Source: a virus
Direction: 5' to 3' (one strand)
DNA: 45,396 nt
Virus record (IMG/VR): IMGVR_UViG_3300005096_000082
Location: 1-45,396 of that record
In this document: positions 18,628 to 26,419 of the stretch, one piece after another
How positions within the stretch are numbered: position 1 is the stretch's first letter
How the letters are laid out: each line of letters opens with the position of its first letter
Program-made: the position numbers and the translations under genes
Notes under the pieces: model-generated
Seen by the model: the letters and a program-made list of their open reading frames with translations, nothing else
The model's database searches: none
What the model was told of the DNA's origin: nothing

Positions 18628-19926
18628 ATGGCTCTTACAACTGCTTCGTATGTGTACGCTGGTGATCCTGCATACACGATCAATTTCGATCTGGGCTTCA
18701 TCGACCGTTCCGAAATTCAGGTACGCATAAACGCTGCCGTGGATGGTAGCGGTGACCCGGTCTACGCCAACTTTGATTGGATAGACGACGCAAATATTAC
18801 GATCACAGATACCCTCGTCAATGGCGATGCAATTGTGATCTCCCGCACAGTGCCCAAGGACGCTCTAGTCGTAGACTTCCGCGCCGGGGCAGACATCACT
18901 CCAGAAAACATGCACCGTCAGGCGCTTCAGGGGCTCATGGTTTACCAAGAGCTTGTTGATGGCCGGGTCGGTGAAAACAGCCCAGTTGCTGCCGCAGCCA
19001 CGGCAGAGGCCGCATCCGTTGCAGCCGCAGCCAGTGCCGCAGCTTCAAACACTTCCGCTGCCGCTGCTGCGTTTCATGCAGCTTCAATCAATCCTGCAAA
19101 CCTAGCAGCACTTGCCGGTGCCGATTTCACTGGCGACGTATCTGTTGCTGGTGCTGTAACGGTGACCGATAACGATCTTGAGATATCCAGCGATGAGCCA
19201 ACTCTGTTGCTCACGGAAACTGACCAAGCTGGCACCACGAACAATGCGCGGTTTATGCTGGGCAACGGTGCCGTGATCGTTCAGTCTGAAGGCGGAAACA
19301 TCCGCATGACCGGCTGGAACGGTATCGACATGAACAAGCTGTCCTTGCGCCTCGGCGGAAGTGACGTCAGCGTTCTGCATGCCAACGACCTTGGCGTAGG
19401 TGCTAACGACGTCGTGCAGTTGGACGGATCAATGCGGCTGCCCGCAGTCAGCGGTCGGAACCTTACCAATCTGGGTTGGGAATTCGTAGAAGCTGCGTAT
19501 GACTTTTCTGTCGATGGCGGTGTCACATTCTTTGAGACTTCCGACTTTGTGGATGGCTACGAGTACATGATTGAAGCTATCGAGCTTGAACATGCGACTG
19601 CTGGAAACACTGTTCTGACCTTTGAATTCTTCGGGGTTACAGAAGCCGCTTATGACACAGTGAACCTTGTTGGTCCCAACACTGATACCAATGGAATATT
19701 TGGCACGGTGATCATGCCAACAGTTCGCATGGCAACCAAATCTCACGTCATGTATGCATCTCTGGCAGCCCTGCCTTTCAGCTTGGGCAACTGGGGTGGT
19801 GCACTGGCTTCAGACAATGAACTGTCGTACTTTGCTGTCGCACAGAAGATAACCAAATTGCGAGTTGCATGGTTCGGTGGAAATGCCTTCGACAAAGGCG
19901 TAGCCAACGTATGGCGGCGTAAATAA
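18628..19926 (+). CDS. Tail fibre protein (T7 gp17-type N-terminus)
   Basis: A 432-residue protein from ATG 18628 (GGAGGCCCATC upstream). Residues 1-115 match the T7 tail fibre N-terminal family that docks on the nozzle: YVYAGDPAYTINFDLGFIDRS, VISRTVPKD, and ITPENMHRQALQGLMVYQEL. Residues about 117-152 are an Ala-rich, trimeric coiled-coil-like stalk. The C-terminal half is beta-rich, without a recognised enzyme domain, and should bind the host surface. It is shorter than T7 gp17 (553 aa); receptor is unknown. Confidence 0.9.
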   Translation: MALTTASYVYAGDPAYTINFDLGFIDRSEIQVRINAAVDGSGDPVYANFDWIDDANITITDTLVNGDAIVISRTVPKDALVVDFRAGADITPENMHRQALQGLMVYQELVDGRVGENSPVAAAATAEAASVAAAASAAASNTSAAAAAFHAASINPANLAALAGADFTGDVSVAGAVTVTDNDLEISSDEPTLLLTETDQAGTTNNARFMLGNGAVIVQSEGGNIRMTGWNGIDMNKLSLRLGGSDVSVLHANDLGVGANDVVQLDGSMRLPAVSGRNLTNLGWEFVEAAYDFSVDGGVTFFETSDFVDGYEYMIEAIELEHATAGNTVLTFEFFGVTEAAYDTVNLVGPNTDTNGIFGTVIMPTVRMATKSHVMYASLAALPFSLGNWGGALASDNELSYFAVAQKITKLRVAWFGGNAFDKGVANVWRRK

Positions 19927-19954
19927 TCACAATACAACACCCAGAGGGTAAGCA

Positions 19955-20143
19955 ATGGATGCAACGAACATCGGTGGCGCGGTCACCAGCTATTTAGTGG
20001 CCGCAGCCGCAATCATAACCGACGCAGGACCAACCCTTGTTTTAGGGTTCCTTCTTCTTGTCGTCAGATTGATCTATGAGGCGTTGCGCCTTGCAAAATA
20101 CATCAAGAACTGGAGCAAGAAAGATGTCACAGAAGGCAGCTAA
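19955..20143 (+). CDS. Small membrane protein, probable class II-type holin
   Basis: A 62-residue protein with a hydrophobic segment at about residues 11-24 and another at about 27-45, and a charged C-terminus (KYIKNWSKKDVTEG). Size and position directly after the tail fibre and before small terminase match T7 holin gp17.5 (67 aa). It would permeabilise the inner membrane to release endolysin. A second holin-like gene lies at 23582, so the division of labour is uncertain. Confidence 0.7.
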   Translation: MDATNIGGAVTSYLVAAAAIITDAGPTLVLGFLLLVVRLIYEALRLAKYIKNWSKKDVTEGS

Positions 20144-20462
20144 CACGGACAAGATGAACGTACTGCACGACAAGCTTGCTGACATCTTCACGCGCGTCCT
20201 CAAGAACTATGAGAGCAAGCTGAACTTTGCAGAGGACTTGGACCCAGAGGTTTTGACTGAGGAACTGCTGACCGCGCTGGGCACGGAGCCTAGCCCGGCT
20301 ATGCTTTCCACGATTGCCAAATTCTTGAAGGACAACGAGATATCCTACGATGATGGTGCAGTCGAAGATTTGTCTGCCGTTCAAGAGCAACTTGCCAACC
20401 GGCAGAAGGATCGCGGTAAGCTGGCTACTCTGACAACCTTGCGCGCTGTTGAAAATGGTTAA
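20124..20462 (+). CDS. Terminase small subunit
   Basis: A 112-residue protein from ATG 20124, overlapping the end of the small membrane gene by 20 nt, with GGAG upstream. Helical and acidic; the segment ALGTEPSPAMLSTIAKFLKDNEISYD is like the DNA-recognition small terminase of T7-type phages (gp18, 89 aa). It would recognise concatemer ends and activate the large subunit. Its stop overlaps the large subunit start. Confidence 0.85.
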   Translation: MSQKAANTDKMNVLHDKLADIFTRVLKNYESKLNFAEDLDPEVLTEELLTALGTEPSPAMLSTIAKFLKDNEISYDDGAVEDLSAVQEQLANRQKDRGKLATLTTLRAVENG

Positions 20463-22236
20463 GCCCATCAACATGACGGTCAAGGAACGCTGGGATGCGC
20501 TGCGACAGGTACAAGATGCCTATCCGCATTTCCCTGAGTTCCTTTACGACATCGTGACCGGCCTTATGGGGTTCGAGTGCACACGCAATCAACTTGATAT
20601 GGCCCTGTACTTGGAGAGCGGGCCGCTGTTTCGAATGATCCAAGCTCAACGTGGTCAGGCGAAGACGACCGTTACGGCAGCCTATGCTGTTTGGCGTCAA
20701 ATTCATAACCCCTCGACAAGGGTGCTGATCATATCATCCGGCGACACTATGGCGCAGGAGATCAGCAACTGGGTGATCCAGATACTCACCGGAATGCCGG
20801 AGCTTGAGTGCATGCTGCCCGACCGCTCACGCGGTGACAGAGCCTCTGTCGAGAAATACGACATCCACCGGGACCTCAAAGGTCCAGAGAAGTCGCCGTC
20901 TATCGCGTGTGTTGGGATCACTTCCAACTTGCAGGGTAAGCGGGCCGACGTGCTCATTGCTGATGATATCGAGAGTGCCAAGAATTCGGCAACCGATGTC
21001 CAGCGTGAACGCATTGCTCACTTGAGCCGCGACTTCACATCCATCTGTACCAAGGGAGACATCATCTACCTTGGGACACCACAATCTATCGACAGTATCT
21101 ACAATGGCCTTCCGGGCCGTGGATTTACAATCCGCATATGGCCGGGCCGGTTCCCCACCGAGAAAGAGCTTGAGAATTACGGAGCATGGCTTGCACCGTC
21201 GATCCTTCAAGCGATCCTCGCCGACCCATCTTTGCAGACGGGCGGTGGGCTTCTTGGAAACAGGGGCAAGCCTACGGACGACGTGATCCTGCCAGAGGAC
21301 ATTCTCACAGCTAAAGAGATTGACCAAGGGGCCGCGTACTTCCAGCTTCAACACATGCTCGATACACGTCTTGCGGACAGTGAGCGCTACCCTCTAAAGG
21401 TAGAGAAACTGATCTTCACTTCGTTGTTGGGCAATTCCGCACCGATGGCATTCCAACGCTCGGCCACAGAGGCCAGCAGGATACGCATGCCATCCGACTT
21501 CCCGGTCACCGCCAAATTCTATATGGCGACGCATGACCACTCCGAGTTCGGCGCTTACGAAGGAACACACATGTACGTGGACCCCGCAGGCGGTGGGCAG
21601 AACGGAGACGAGACGGCATACGCAGTATCTCAGATGCTCGCGGGTAAAGTCTACATCAGGGCAGTTGGCGGGGTGAAGGGCGGCTTGGACGAACCACAGA
21701 TGGACGAACTCACAGAGGTCGCCGAAAAGTGGAAGCCCAACGTGATCCATGTCGAAGAAAACTACGGCAAGGGTGCCCTATCGCACACTTGGCAACCAAG
21801 GCTGAGAAAGAAGCACGTATGCGAAGTTGTTGACGTCTGGGAGACCGGGCAGAAAGAGCTACGCATCATTGACACCCTAGAGCCGTTAATCGGTGCAGGG
21901 AAGCTCGTGTTCGACGAAGAACTCATCATGTTCGACTGGCAATCTGTTCGGAAGTATCCGACTGAGAAGCAATCGAGCTTTATGCTGTTCCACCAGATTT
22001 CGCGTATCACGCGGGATAAGGGTGCGCTGTTCCATGAAGATAGACTTGATGCACTCGCAGGCACATGCCGCTATTGGCTTGAGAACCTCGCAGTCGATGA
22101 AAAGGATGCTGCTATCGCTGCGCAACGCTTGCGCTACAAGCAGATGATGTCCGACCCGCTCGGCAATGGAAGACCCATCAAATCGCTCGACCCCGCTCAC
22201 AACGCGCGGTTGGGTAAACTCAAACGAAGATTTTAA
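20455..22236 (+). CDS. Terminase large subunit (DNA packaging ATPase/nuclease)
   Basis: A 593-residue protein (T7 gp19 is 586 aa). ATG 20455 is preferred over the in-frame TTG at 20449. Walker A-like RGQAKTT (about residue 66), Walker B VLIADDIE (about 165) and the nuclease-domain motif YVDPAGGGQNGDETAYA (about 373-389) are visible. It packages DNA through the portal and cuts concatemers. T7-type packaging with terminal repeats is expected, which argues that the real genome ends lie elsewhere than this contig's joint. Confidence 0.95.
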   Translation: MVKPINMTVKERWDALRQVQDAYPHFPEFLYDIVTGLMGFECTRNQLDMALYLESGPLFRMIQAQRGQAKTTVTAAYAVWRQIHNPSTRVLIISSGDTMAQEISNWVIQILTGMPELECMLPDRSRGDRASVEKYDIHRDLKGPEKSPSIACVGITSNLQGKRADVLIADDIESAKNSATDVQRERIAHLSRDFTSICTKGDIIYLGTPQSIDSIYNGLPGRGFTIRIWPGRFPTEKELENYGAWLAPSILQAILADPSLQTGGGLLGNRGKPTDDVILPEDILTAKEIDQGAAYFQLQHMLDTRLADSERYPLKVEKLIFTSLLGNSAPMAFQRSATEASRIRMPSDFPVTAKFYMATHDHSEFGAYEGTHMYVDPAGGGQNGDETAYAVSQMLAGKVYIRAVGGVKGGLDEPQMDELTEVAEKWKPNVIHVEENYGKGALSHTWQPRLRKKHVCEVVDVWETGQKELRIIDTLEPLIGAGKLVFDEELIMFDWQSVRKYPTEKQSSFMLFHQISRITRDKGALFHEDRLDALAGTCRYWLENLAVDEKDAAIAAQRLRYKQMMSDPLGNGRPIKSLDPAHNARLGKLKRRF

Positions 22237-22246
22237 GGACGCACTT

Positions 22247-22756
22247 ATGTCAAAAGCAAAATCCCCGGCTGATGAAGCCAAGACACCCGCAGCAGTTCTC
22301 GCTGAACTCGGTGTGGCCAATACAAAGACTGGTACAGCACTGGTCGTGCGTGATCCTGATCTTGCAGATGCAGAGGTCAAAGAAGAGGCCCCTGTGGTCG
22401 AGAAGGACCCTCGCGCAGAAACCAATGAGCGACTGCTGGCATGGCCGCAGGACCCGAGCAACATGTGTCAGGGTTTGCGCCGTGAAGGTGCACGTGCTAT
22501 TGGCCGTATGAACGGTGACAAGTCTCGCATGGAAATGTTCATGAAGACGATGCAGGTTCTGGCTGACTATGCTGCCGCCAAATTGGAATGGCAGAAGATA
22601 CAGAAGGCTTCCATCGCTGACACTGAGACACGTCGGAAGGCCGCTCAGGCCGCTGCACTGAAAGCAGCACAGGTACGTGAAGCCGCCAATGCCCGCAAAT
22701 CTGCGAATGAAGCAAAGCGTATCGCCGATGAACTCGAAGCTGGCTTGGAAGGCTAA
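22247..22756 (+). CDS. Coiled-coil protein between terminase and endolysin
   Basis: A 169-residue protein from ATG 22247 (AAGGACGCACTT upstream). The N-terminal 60 residues are Ala/Glu/Pro-rich. The middle has GLRREGARAIGRMNGDKSRMEMFMKTMQVLADY. Residues about 115-169 form a long Ala/Lys/Arg/Glu coiled coil. T7 carries an i-spanin (gp18.5) in this interval, but no membrane anchor is present here, so a spanin call is not supported. Function unknown. Confidence 0.6.
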   Translation: MSKAKSPADEAKTPAAVLAELGVANTKTGTALVVRDPDLADAEVKEEAPVVEKDPRAETNERLLAWPQDPSNMCQGLRREGARAIGRMNGDKSRMEMFMKTMQVLADYAAAKLEWQKIQKASIADTETRRKAAQAAALKAAQVREAANARKSANEAKRIADELEAGLEG

Positions 22757-22758
22757 TC

Positions 22759-23571
22759 ATGAGCGCATTTGAACGGTTCTTGAAACGTGCAGCAGCCCGG
22801 TTAGAAGCCGCCGCCCTGAATAAGGCAGCGGAGATCGAGGCTGACCTGCGTGAAGCGGTCAATGATGTCGTTGGAGATGTGATCAATTCTATGCCGACCT
22901 CTACCACGCTGCAACCAGCGGTCGTGGTAGAGGCGGCTAGTGTCACTGATACTTCAGAACTCGACATGAAGAAGTTCTTTGCCACCATCCGTAGCCATAT
23001 GCGCGGGGGCAAGCTCAACGCAACGCAGGTCAAAGGCATGGAAGCCATCATCGCTTCCGGTGCTGAATACTGCAATGCTTGGATAGCCTATGTGCTCGCC
23101 ACAGCGGACCATGAGACCGGCCAACGGTTCTATGCTGTCCGTGAGGGCTTCGGGAAGTCAAACGCCGCCTCAGTGCGCGCTGTGACCGCTCTGTACAACA
23201 AGGGACGGATCAGCACGAACTATGCTCTGCCTACCGGGCCGTATGGTCTGAATTACTATGGGCGTGGTCTGGTTCAATTGACTTGGCTTGAGAACTACGA
23301 GAAGACGAGCAAACAGGTCGGCATTGACCTTGTGAAATACCCAGACCGTATGCTGGACCTAGACATCTCCGTGAAGGCGATCTGGGCCGGTATGCTTGAG
23401 GGCACTTATCGCAAGCACTCTTTGCAGACAAAGTTGCCCAGCACCGTGCGTCCAACAGATGCACAGTGGCGGTCGGCTCGCAACATCATCAACGGAGACA
23501 CCCGGCGCAATGGCACCATGATTGCCAATACAGCCAAGGCGTACTACGCAGCACTAGAGTCTGCAAGCTAG
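22759..23571 (+). CDS. Endolysin, GH19 chitinase/lysozyme-like
   Basis: A 270-residue protein. The catalytic domain is at about residues 95-265: ATADHETGQRFYAVREG with the family's Glu, and YYGRGLVQLTWLENYEK, the GH19 substrate-groove signature (G-R-G-x-x-Q-L-T-W). An N-terminal charged amphipathic helical region (residues 1-60) precedes it. It would cleave peptidoglycan glycan strands for lysis. No signal peptide is evident, so export through a holin lesion is expected. Replaces the amidase/lysozyme of T7. Confidence 0.9.
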   Translation: MSAFERFLKRAAARLEAAALNKAAEIEADLREAVNDVVGDVINSMPTSTTLQPAVVVEAASVTDTSELDMKKFFATIRSHMRGGKLNATQVKGMEAIIASGAEYCNAWIAYVLATADHETGQRFYAVREGFGKSNAASVRAVTALYNKGRISTNYALPTGPYGLNYYGRGLVQLTWLENYEKTSKQVGIDLVKYPDRMLDLDISVKAIWAGMLEGTYRKHSLQTKLPSTVRPTDAQWRSARNIINGDTRRNGTMIANTAKAYYAALESAS

Positions 23572-23581
23572 GAGAGATAAA

Positions 23582-23995
23582 ATGGCAGTAAACAATGCAG
23601 TTCCGATCATCAATGCCGTAGCTGGCCTGATTGACGACATGAACTACAGCAAGGAAGAGAAGGCAGCCGCAACGCTGGCCCTATTCCAAGCTGGTCAGGC
23701 AGTTGACCTTGCACAGATCGCGGCCAACGCTGCAGGTGCGACCAACAAAAGTGTGTTTGTCGCCGGATGGCGTCCGTTCATTGGTTGGGTATGTGGAGCC
23801 GCGTTCGCGTGGAAGTTCCTGATCCTGCCCCTCGTCAATACCAGTGCGTTCTACACGTTCGCATATTTCGGTGTTGAGGTCGATCTGTCGGGACTGCCCG
23901 TGATCAACACGGCAGAGATGCTTCCCATTCTTGGTGGCATGCTCGGCTTGGGCGCTTATCGTTCATTCGATAAGACAAGGGGCGTCGCCTCGTAA
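23582..23995 (+). CDS. Holin of the 3-TM GTA type
   Basis: A 137-residue protein. After an N-terminal helical region (DDMNYSKEEKAAATLALFQAGQ) comes the signature GWRPFIGWVCGAAFAWKF, then two further hydrophobic segments and EMLPILGGMLGLGAYRSFDK. This pattern matches the 3-TM holin family first described in the gene transfer agent of Rhodobacterales. It is next to the endolysin, which supports a lysis role. Together with the small membrane protein at 19955 the phage has two holin candidates. Confidence 0.85.
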   Translation: MAVNNAVPIINAVAGLIDDMNYSKEEKAAATLALFQAGQAVDLAQIAANAAGATNKSVFVAGWRPFIGWVCGAAFAWKFLILPLVNTSAFYTFAYFGVEVDLSGLPVINTAEMLPILGGMLGLGAYRSFDKTRGVAS

Positions 23996-24013
23996 TCAAA
24001 TTCAGGAGGTCAT

Positions 24014-24265
24014 ATGACCACTACAACCAATCTAACGAACGCCGCGTGGTCCCAGATCGGTACGGATGTATCAACGATGATCATCCAGCCGCGTGGAGAC
24101 GTTCTTGTCCACATCAGTGACACGGCACCTGCCAGTGCGGCTGATGGTGGCTTCATGTTCAAATCGGGCACAACTGTTGCCCTGCCATCTGTTGCGGCCT
24201 TGGGCGGCAGCGTATGGGTTCGGACAGTGCAGGCCACGGGCAGCGTCATTCATGCTTCGGCTTGA
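24014..24265 (+). CDS. Small late protein, possible virion surface protein
   Basis: An 83-residue protein with a strong AGGAGGT site. Thr/Ala/Ser-rich and beta-rich; it ends GGSVWVRTVQATGSVI. This end resembles QTLWVQTLASADAAAV in the protein at 24869, suggesting the same small beta domain. Similar small proteins in phages are often head decorations or fibre tips. Overlaps the next frame by 14 nt. Confidence 0.6.
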   Translation: MTTTTNLTNAAWSQIGTDVSTMIIQPRGDVLVHISDTAPASAADGGFMFKSGTTVALPSVAALGGSVWVRTVQATGSVIHASA

Positions 24266-24800
24266 TCTTGAGGGCCGGTTCAATCAGGATCGGCCCGTTT
24301 CCCTCGTTGATCCTGTAGCAGGATCGGCTGACTGGGACTACAACACGATGTTCGCGTCTGCATATGCTGGAAGCGAAGTCATGAATTCGTTCCCCGGAAT
24401 AACTATAGCCTCTGGCGGTAACCCGTGGGATCGTGCTGGGTTCAGCCACATTGCTGCGTCAGACAAGTACACTTTCTACATGCTGTTCGAATATGGGACT
24501 GCTGGGAAGGCGCGCTTCAGTGCGAGGAATAATTCTGCCGGTACGGAGAGCACACTCGTGTTCACTGACGGCGCAGGATATTTTACGATCAATAACAACG
24601 GATTTTTCAGCAAGATCGAAATCCACTCCGGCGCAGGCAATCTCATGCATGCGTGGTTCACACTCGACATCCTGAGCGCAGGCGACAACAGCCTAGCCTT
24701 CGGGCCGCACTCCAGTGTGTCTGGGGAGAACCTGCACATGTTCGCAGGTTCGTTTGTACGCGGTGTTGCCCGGCGAGAGCCGTGGGACGTCTATTCGTAA
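24252..24800 (+). CDS. Beta-rich late protein, possible fibre/decoration domain
   Basis: A 182-residue protein starting at ATG 24252 within the previous gene. Sequence alternates polar and aromatic residues with many Gly/Asn/Ser (FYMLFEYGTAGKARFSARNN, MHAWFTLDIL), typical of jelly-roll or concanavalin-like modules in tail fibres and head fibres. No catalytic motif is seen. Its place in a run of small late genes suggests a virion surface or adsorption accessory protein. Family not recognised. Confidence 0.55.
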   Translation: MLRLDLEGRFNQDRPVSLVDPVAGSADWDYNTMFASAYAGSEVMNSFPGITIASGGNPWDRAGFSHIAASDKYTFYMLFEYGTAGKARFSARNNSAGTESTLVFTDGAGYFTINNNGFFSKIEIHSGAGNLMHAWFTLDILSAGDNSLAFGPHSSVSGENLHMFAGSFVRGVARREPWDVYS

Positions 24801-24807
24801 TCACCAT

Positions 24808-24847
24808 TTGACAATTTCACTACCAACCAAATGATCCGCGCGGATCA
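24808..24847 (+). promoter_or_regulatory. Possible sigma70-like promoter overlapped by a 16-bp perfect palindrome
   Basis: TTGACA (24808-24813) is followed after 16 bases by AATGAT (24830-24835), a weak -10. TGATCCGCGCGGATCA (24832-24847) is a perfect palindrome overlapping the -10 side and lying 21 bases before the next ATG. This has the geometry of an operator, but it could equally be an RNA hairpin ahead of the highly translated gene at 24869. Confidence 0.4.
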
Positions 24848-24868
24848 AAACAAAGAAGGACTATTATC

Positions 24869-25213
24869 ATGGCCGCATTCCAAGGCTCAATTCTGCCAGT
24901 AACCGCCGTCAACTGGATCGACATCCTCGCCAACGGCGAATTTGCTGATGCTGCTGAAGGCCATTTGCTGGTTATCTCGGACGTCACTTCCCGCATCGCG
25001 GTCGGTGTTGCCGATCCCGTTGCTTCCACATCCGCTGGCGTCGTCCTGACTGCCGGTGAAGCTGTTGAAGTGATCCTCGGTTCCGAAGCTGCTGCTCAGA
25101 CCCTCTGGGTTCAGACGCTGGCTTCTGCCGACGCTGCCGCTGTTCTGGCGAACACTCCAACCATCAAGGTCAACGAGACCGGTGGTCGGACTGTGATCGT
25201 CGCAATCGCCTAA
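24869..25213 (+). CDS. Small Ala/Val-rich protein, possible decoration protein
   Basis: A 114-residue protein after GAAGGACTATTATC. Composition is Ala/Val/Thr-rich and acidic, with beta-strand-like repeats (HLLVISDVTSRIAVGVADP, LWVQTLASADAAAV, RTVIVAIA). It shares a WV-x-T segment with the protein at 24014. Codon use is notably clean (GCT/GCC, GTC), as in the capsid gene, hinting at high expression. A head decoration role is plausible; not proven. Confidence 0.6.
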   Translation: MAAFQGSILPVTAVNWIDILANGEFADAAEGHLLVISDVTSRIAVGVADPVASTSAGVVLTAGEAVEVILGSEAAAQTLWVQTLASADAAAVLANTPTIKVNETGGRTVIVAIA

Positions 25214-25226
25214 GCGCACAGAGACG

Positions 25227-25252
25227 CTGGGAGGCCCTGTAAGGTCTCCCGG
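25227..25252 (+). other. Hairpin downstream of 24869 gene
   Basis: CTGGGAGGCC (25227-25236) pairs with GGTCTCCCGG (25243-25252), 10 bp with two G-U pairs and a 6-base loop. No run of T follows. It may stabilise the 3' end of the upstream mRNA or act as a factor-dependent stop. Confidence 0.5.
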
Positions 25253-25322
25253 CTACCTGTATTCATAAAATCACTCAAGCGCCGCCCAGCGAGCGCGTTG
25301 GTGGTACAAATCGGAGAATATA

Positions 25323-25424
25323 ATGATTTCATCTATCCTGACAGGCGTAGCCGTCATTGCTGGCGTATTTGTCGTCGGCTTAATCGTATTTATTGTCATT
25401 CTTGCGAATGGCATGGGCCGATGA
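25323..25424 (+). CDS. Tiny single-span membrane protein (33 aa)
   Basis: ATG 25323 after CGGAGAATATA. Almost the whole peptide is one hydrophobic helix (ILTGVAVIAGVFVVGLIVFI), ending NGMGR. Its TGA overlaps the ATG of the Tad2-like gene by 4 nt, so the two are likely co-translated. Role unknown; a lysis accessory or membrane modulator is possible. Confidence 0.6.
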   Translation: MISSILTGVAVIAGVFVVGLIVFIVILANGMGR

Positions 25425-25684
25425 ACTTCTCACGAGCTTTAGAAAGCATTAAATCCGGCAGCCGTCTTGCACGAGGCGGTTGGCATGGAAAAGACATGTT
25501 CGTATTTCATGTCAACGGAAGCACGTTCACAGTGAACCGCGAACCACTCGTTTCAATACTTGGTGAAGGCACTGTGGTGAACTACCATCCACACATCGAC
25601 ATCAAACAACCGGATGGCTACATCTCGACTTGGGTGCCTTCCACTGGCGATCTATTCGCAGAAGATTGGGTTGTAGTACAGTAA
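25421..25684 (+). CDS. DUF2829 / Tad2-like protein, candidate anti-Thoeris sponge
   Basis: An 87-residue protein from ATG 25421 (4-nt overlap with the tiny membrane gene). It follows the DUF2829 pattern: N-terminal MNFSRALESIKSGSRLARGGWHG (F-x-x-A-L-x-x-x-K-x-G-x-x-x-A-R-x-G-W-x-G), a middle with several hydrophobic strands, and the end WVPSTGDLFAEDWVVV (W-x-P-S-x-x-D-L-x-A-x-D-W). Tad2 proteins of this family form tetramers that sequester cyclic ADP-ribose-type signals and so block Thoeris, and in some cases other nucleotide signals. Whether this copy binds a signal cannot be told from sequence. Last gene of the late region. Confidence 0.85.
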   Translation: MNFSRALESIKSGSRLARGGWHGKDMFVFHVNGSTFTVNREPLVSILGEGTVVNYHPHIDIKQPDGYISTWVPSTGDLFAEDWVVVQ

Positions 25685-25840
25685 GAGACTGATTGTCTCA
25701 CCCAGAGGCCATATGCGGCCCGTACAGCGCCTTCAGCATCGCTAGGCTATGTCTGGACCTAGAAAGTCCTCATCGCCGCCAGTGAAGCTGTTTGGTGCGC
25801 AGTTGCGGTCAATACCGCGTATGGCACTTATTATGATACG

Positions 25841-25870
25841 ACCGGCACCTCTGCTTCGGTATGTGCCGGT
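25841..25870 (+). other. Perfect 8-bp hairpin in the intergenic region
   Basis: ACCGGCAC (25841-25848) and GTGCCGGT (25863-25870) are exact complements around a 14-base loop that contains CTTCGG. It lies downstream of the last late gene and could slow late transcripts, though only TCT follows. Confidence 0.5.
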
Positions 25871-25961
25871 TCTCAGTTCAATAATCTAGCTGAATGCTCA
25901 ATCGTATTGAGTATCTGGTTGTATCCGGTTATACCCGGTTCTAATGGGTTATAGCTAATCT

Positions 25962-26034
25962 CGCGCTATGGTGTAAAGCTAGCACACCTGATTTGGTTCA
26001 GGAGGACGTGGTTCAATACCATGTGGCGCGACCA
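25962..26034 (+). tRNA. tRNA, probably Pro (UGG), with irregular anticodon loop
   Basis: Acceptor CGCGCTA (25962-25968) pairs with TGGCGCG (26024-26030), one G-U; then A73 and encoded CCA (26032-26034). T arm is CGTGG-TTCAATA-CCATG. D arm is GTGT-AAAGCTA-GCAC, lacking the usual GG. Anticodon stem CCTGA/TCAGG leaves a 6-base loop TTTGGT instead of 7. Reading TGG gives proline, supported by C1-G72 and A73, which are proline identity features in bacteria. The short loop and missing G37 and D-loop GG make function doubtful. It may be a degenerate or specialised tRNA. Confidence 0.65.
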
Positions 26035-26310
26035 ATAAGTGGATCGTAATTTTTGTGATAGATTTTTGCGAGCGGGTATCTAGTATTCCACACGCGCACA
26101 TTCCCCCGTGCGCCCGCCCGTCTTTTCAATTAATCGCGCCTGCGCCTTTTCATTCGTATGGCATAGGGGGGTGGGTCACAGCTTCAGCGTTTGGCTTGCC
26201 TATACACATTTGAATTTGTGAATGCATAGGGCATGGCTGTACAGGGTGCAGGGTGCATGGGCTCAAGGTGTATGTTCGAAACAGGTTCTAGCTTTGTAAG
26301 GCCAAGGGCA

Positions 26311-26345
26311 CCTATCTTCTTTCCACATGCTTCCTATCTTCTTTC
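26311..26345. repeat. Direct repeat CCTATCTTCTTTC (two copies)
   Basis: Thirteen identical bases at 26311-26323 and 26333-26345, 22 bases apart, about one helical turn times two. A degenerate copy (CCTATCTTATTT) lies at 26670 within the spacer of the sigma70-like promoter. Spaced pyrimidine-rich repeats beside an AT-rich block may be protein-binding sites. Confidence 0.5.
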
Positions 26346-26419
26346 AATATGTCCTGATCAGTATGTTTGTACCTATTTGAGTAGCTTGTAAGTAATTGTT
26401 TTATATATGCTTTTAATGG

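Noticed and set aside
22247-22756. i-spanin (T7 gp18.5 position)
   Set aside because: Coiled coil is present but no N-terminal membrane anchor, so the role is not supported.
24402-24425. ACTATAG after CCCCGG, resembling the promoter motif
   Set aside because: Inside a coding region and differs from the 13-base core at many positions.
25749-25886. 45-codon frame starting at ATG 25749
   Set aside because: No ribosome-binding site, Pro/Arg-rich, and it covers a perfect hairpin at 25841-25870.
25763-25951. 63 codons open after an amber stop, with protein-like composition (AASEAVWCAVAVNTAYG)
   Set aside because: No start codon or ribosome-binding site and interrupted upstream by TAG 25760-25762. 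Perhaps a decayed gene end, but not supportable.
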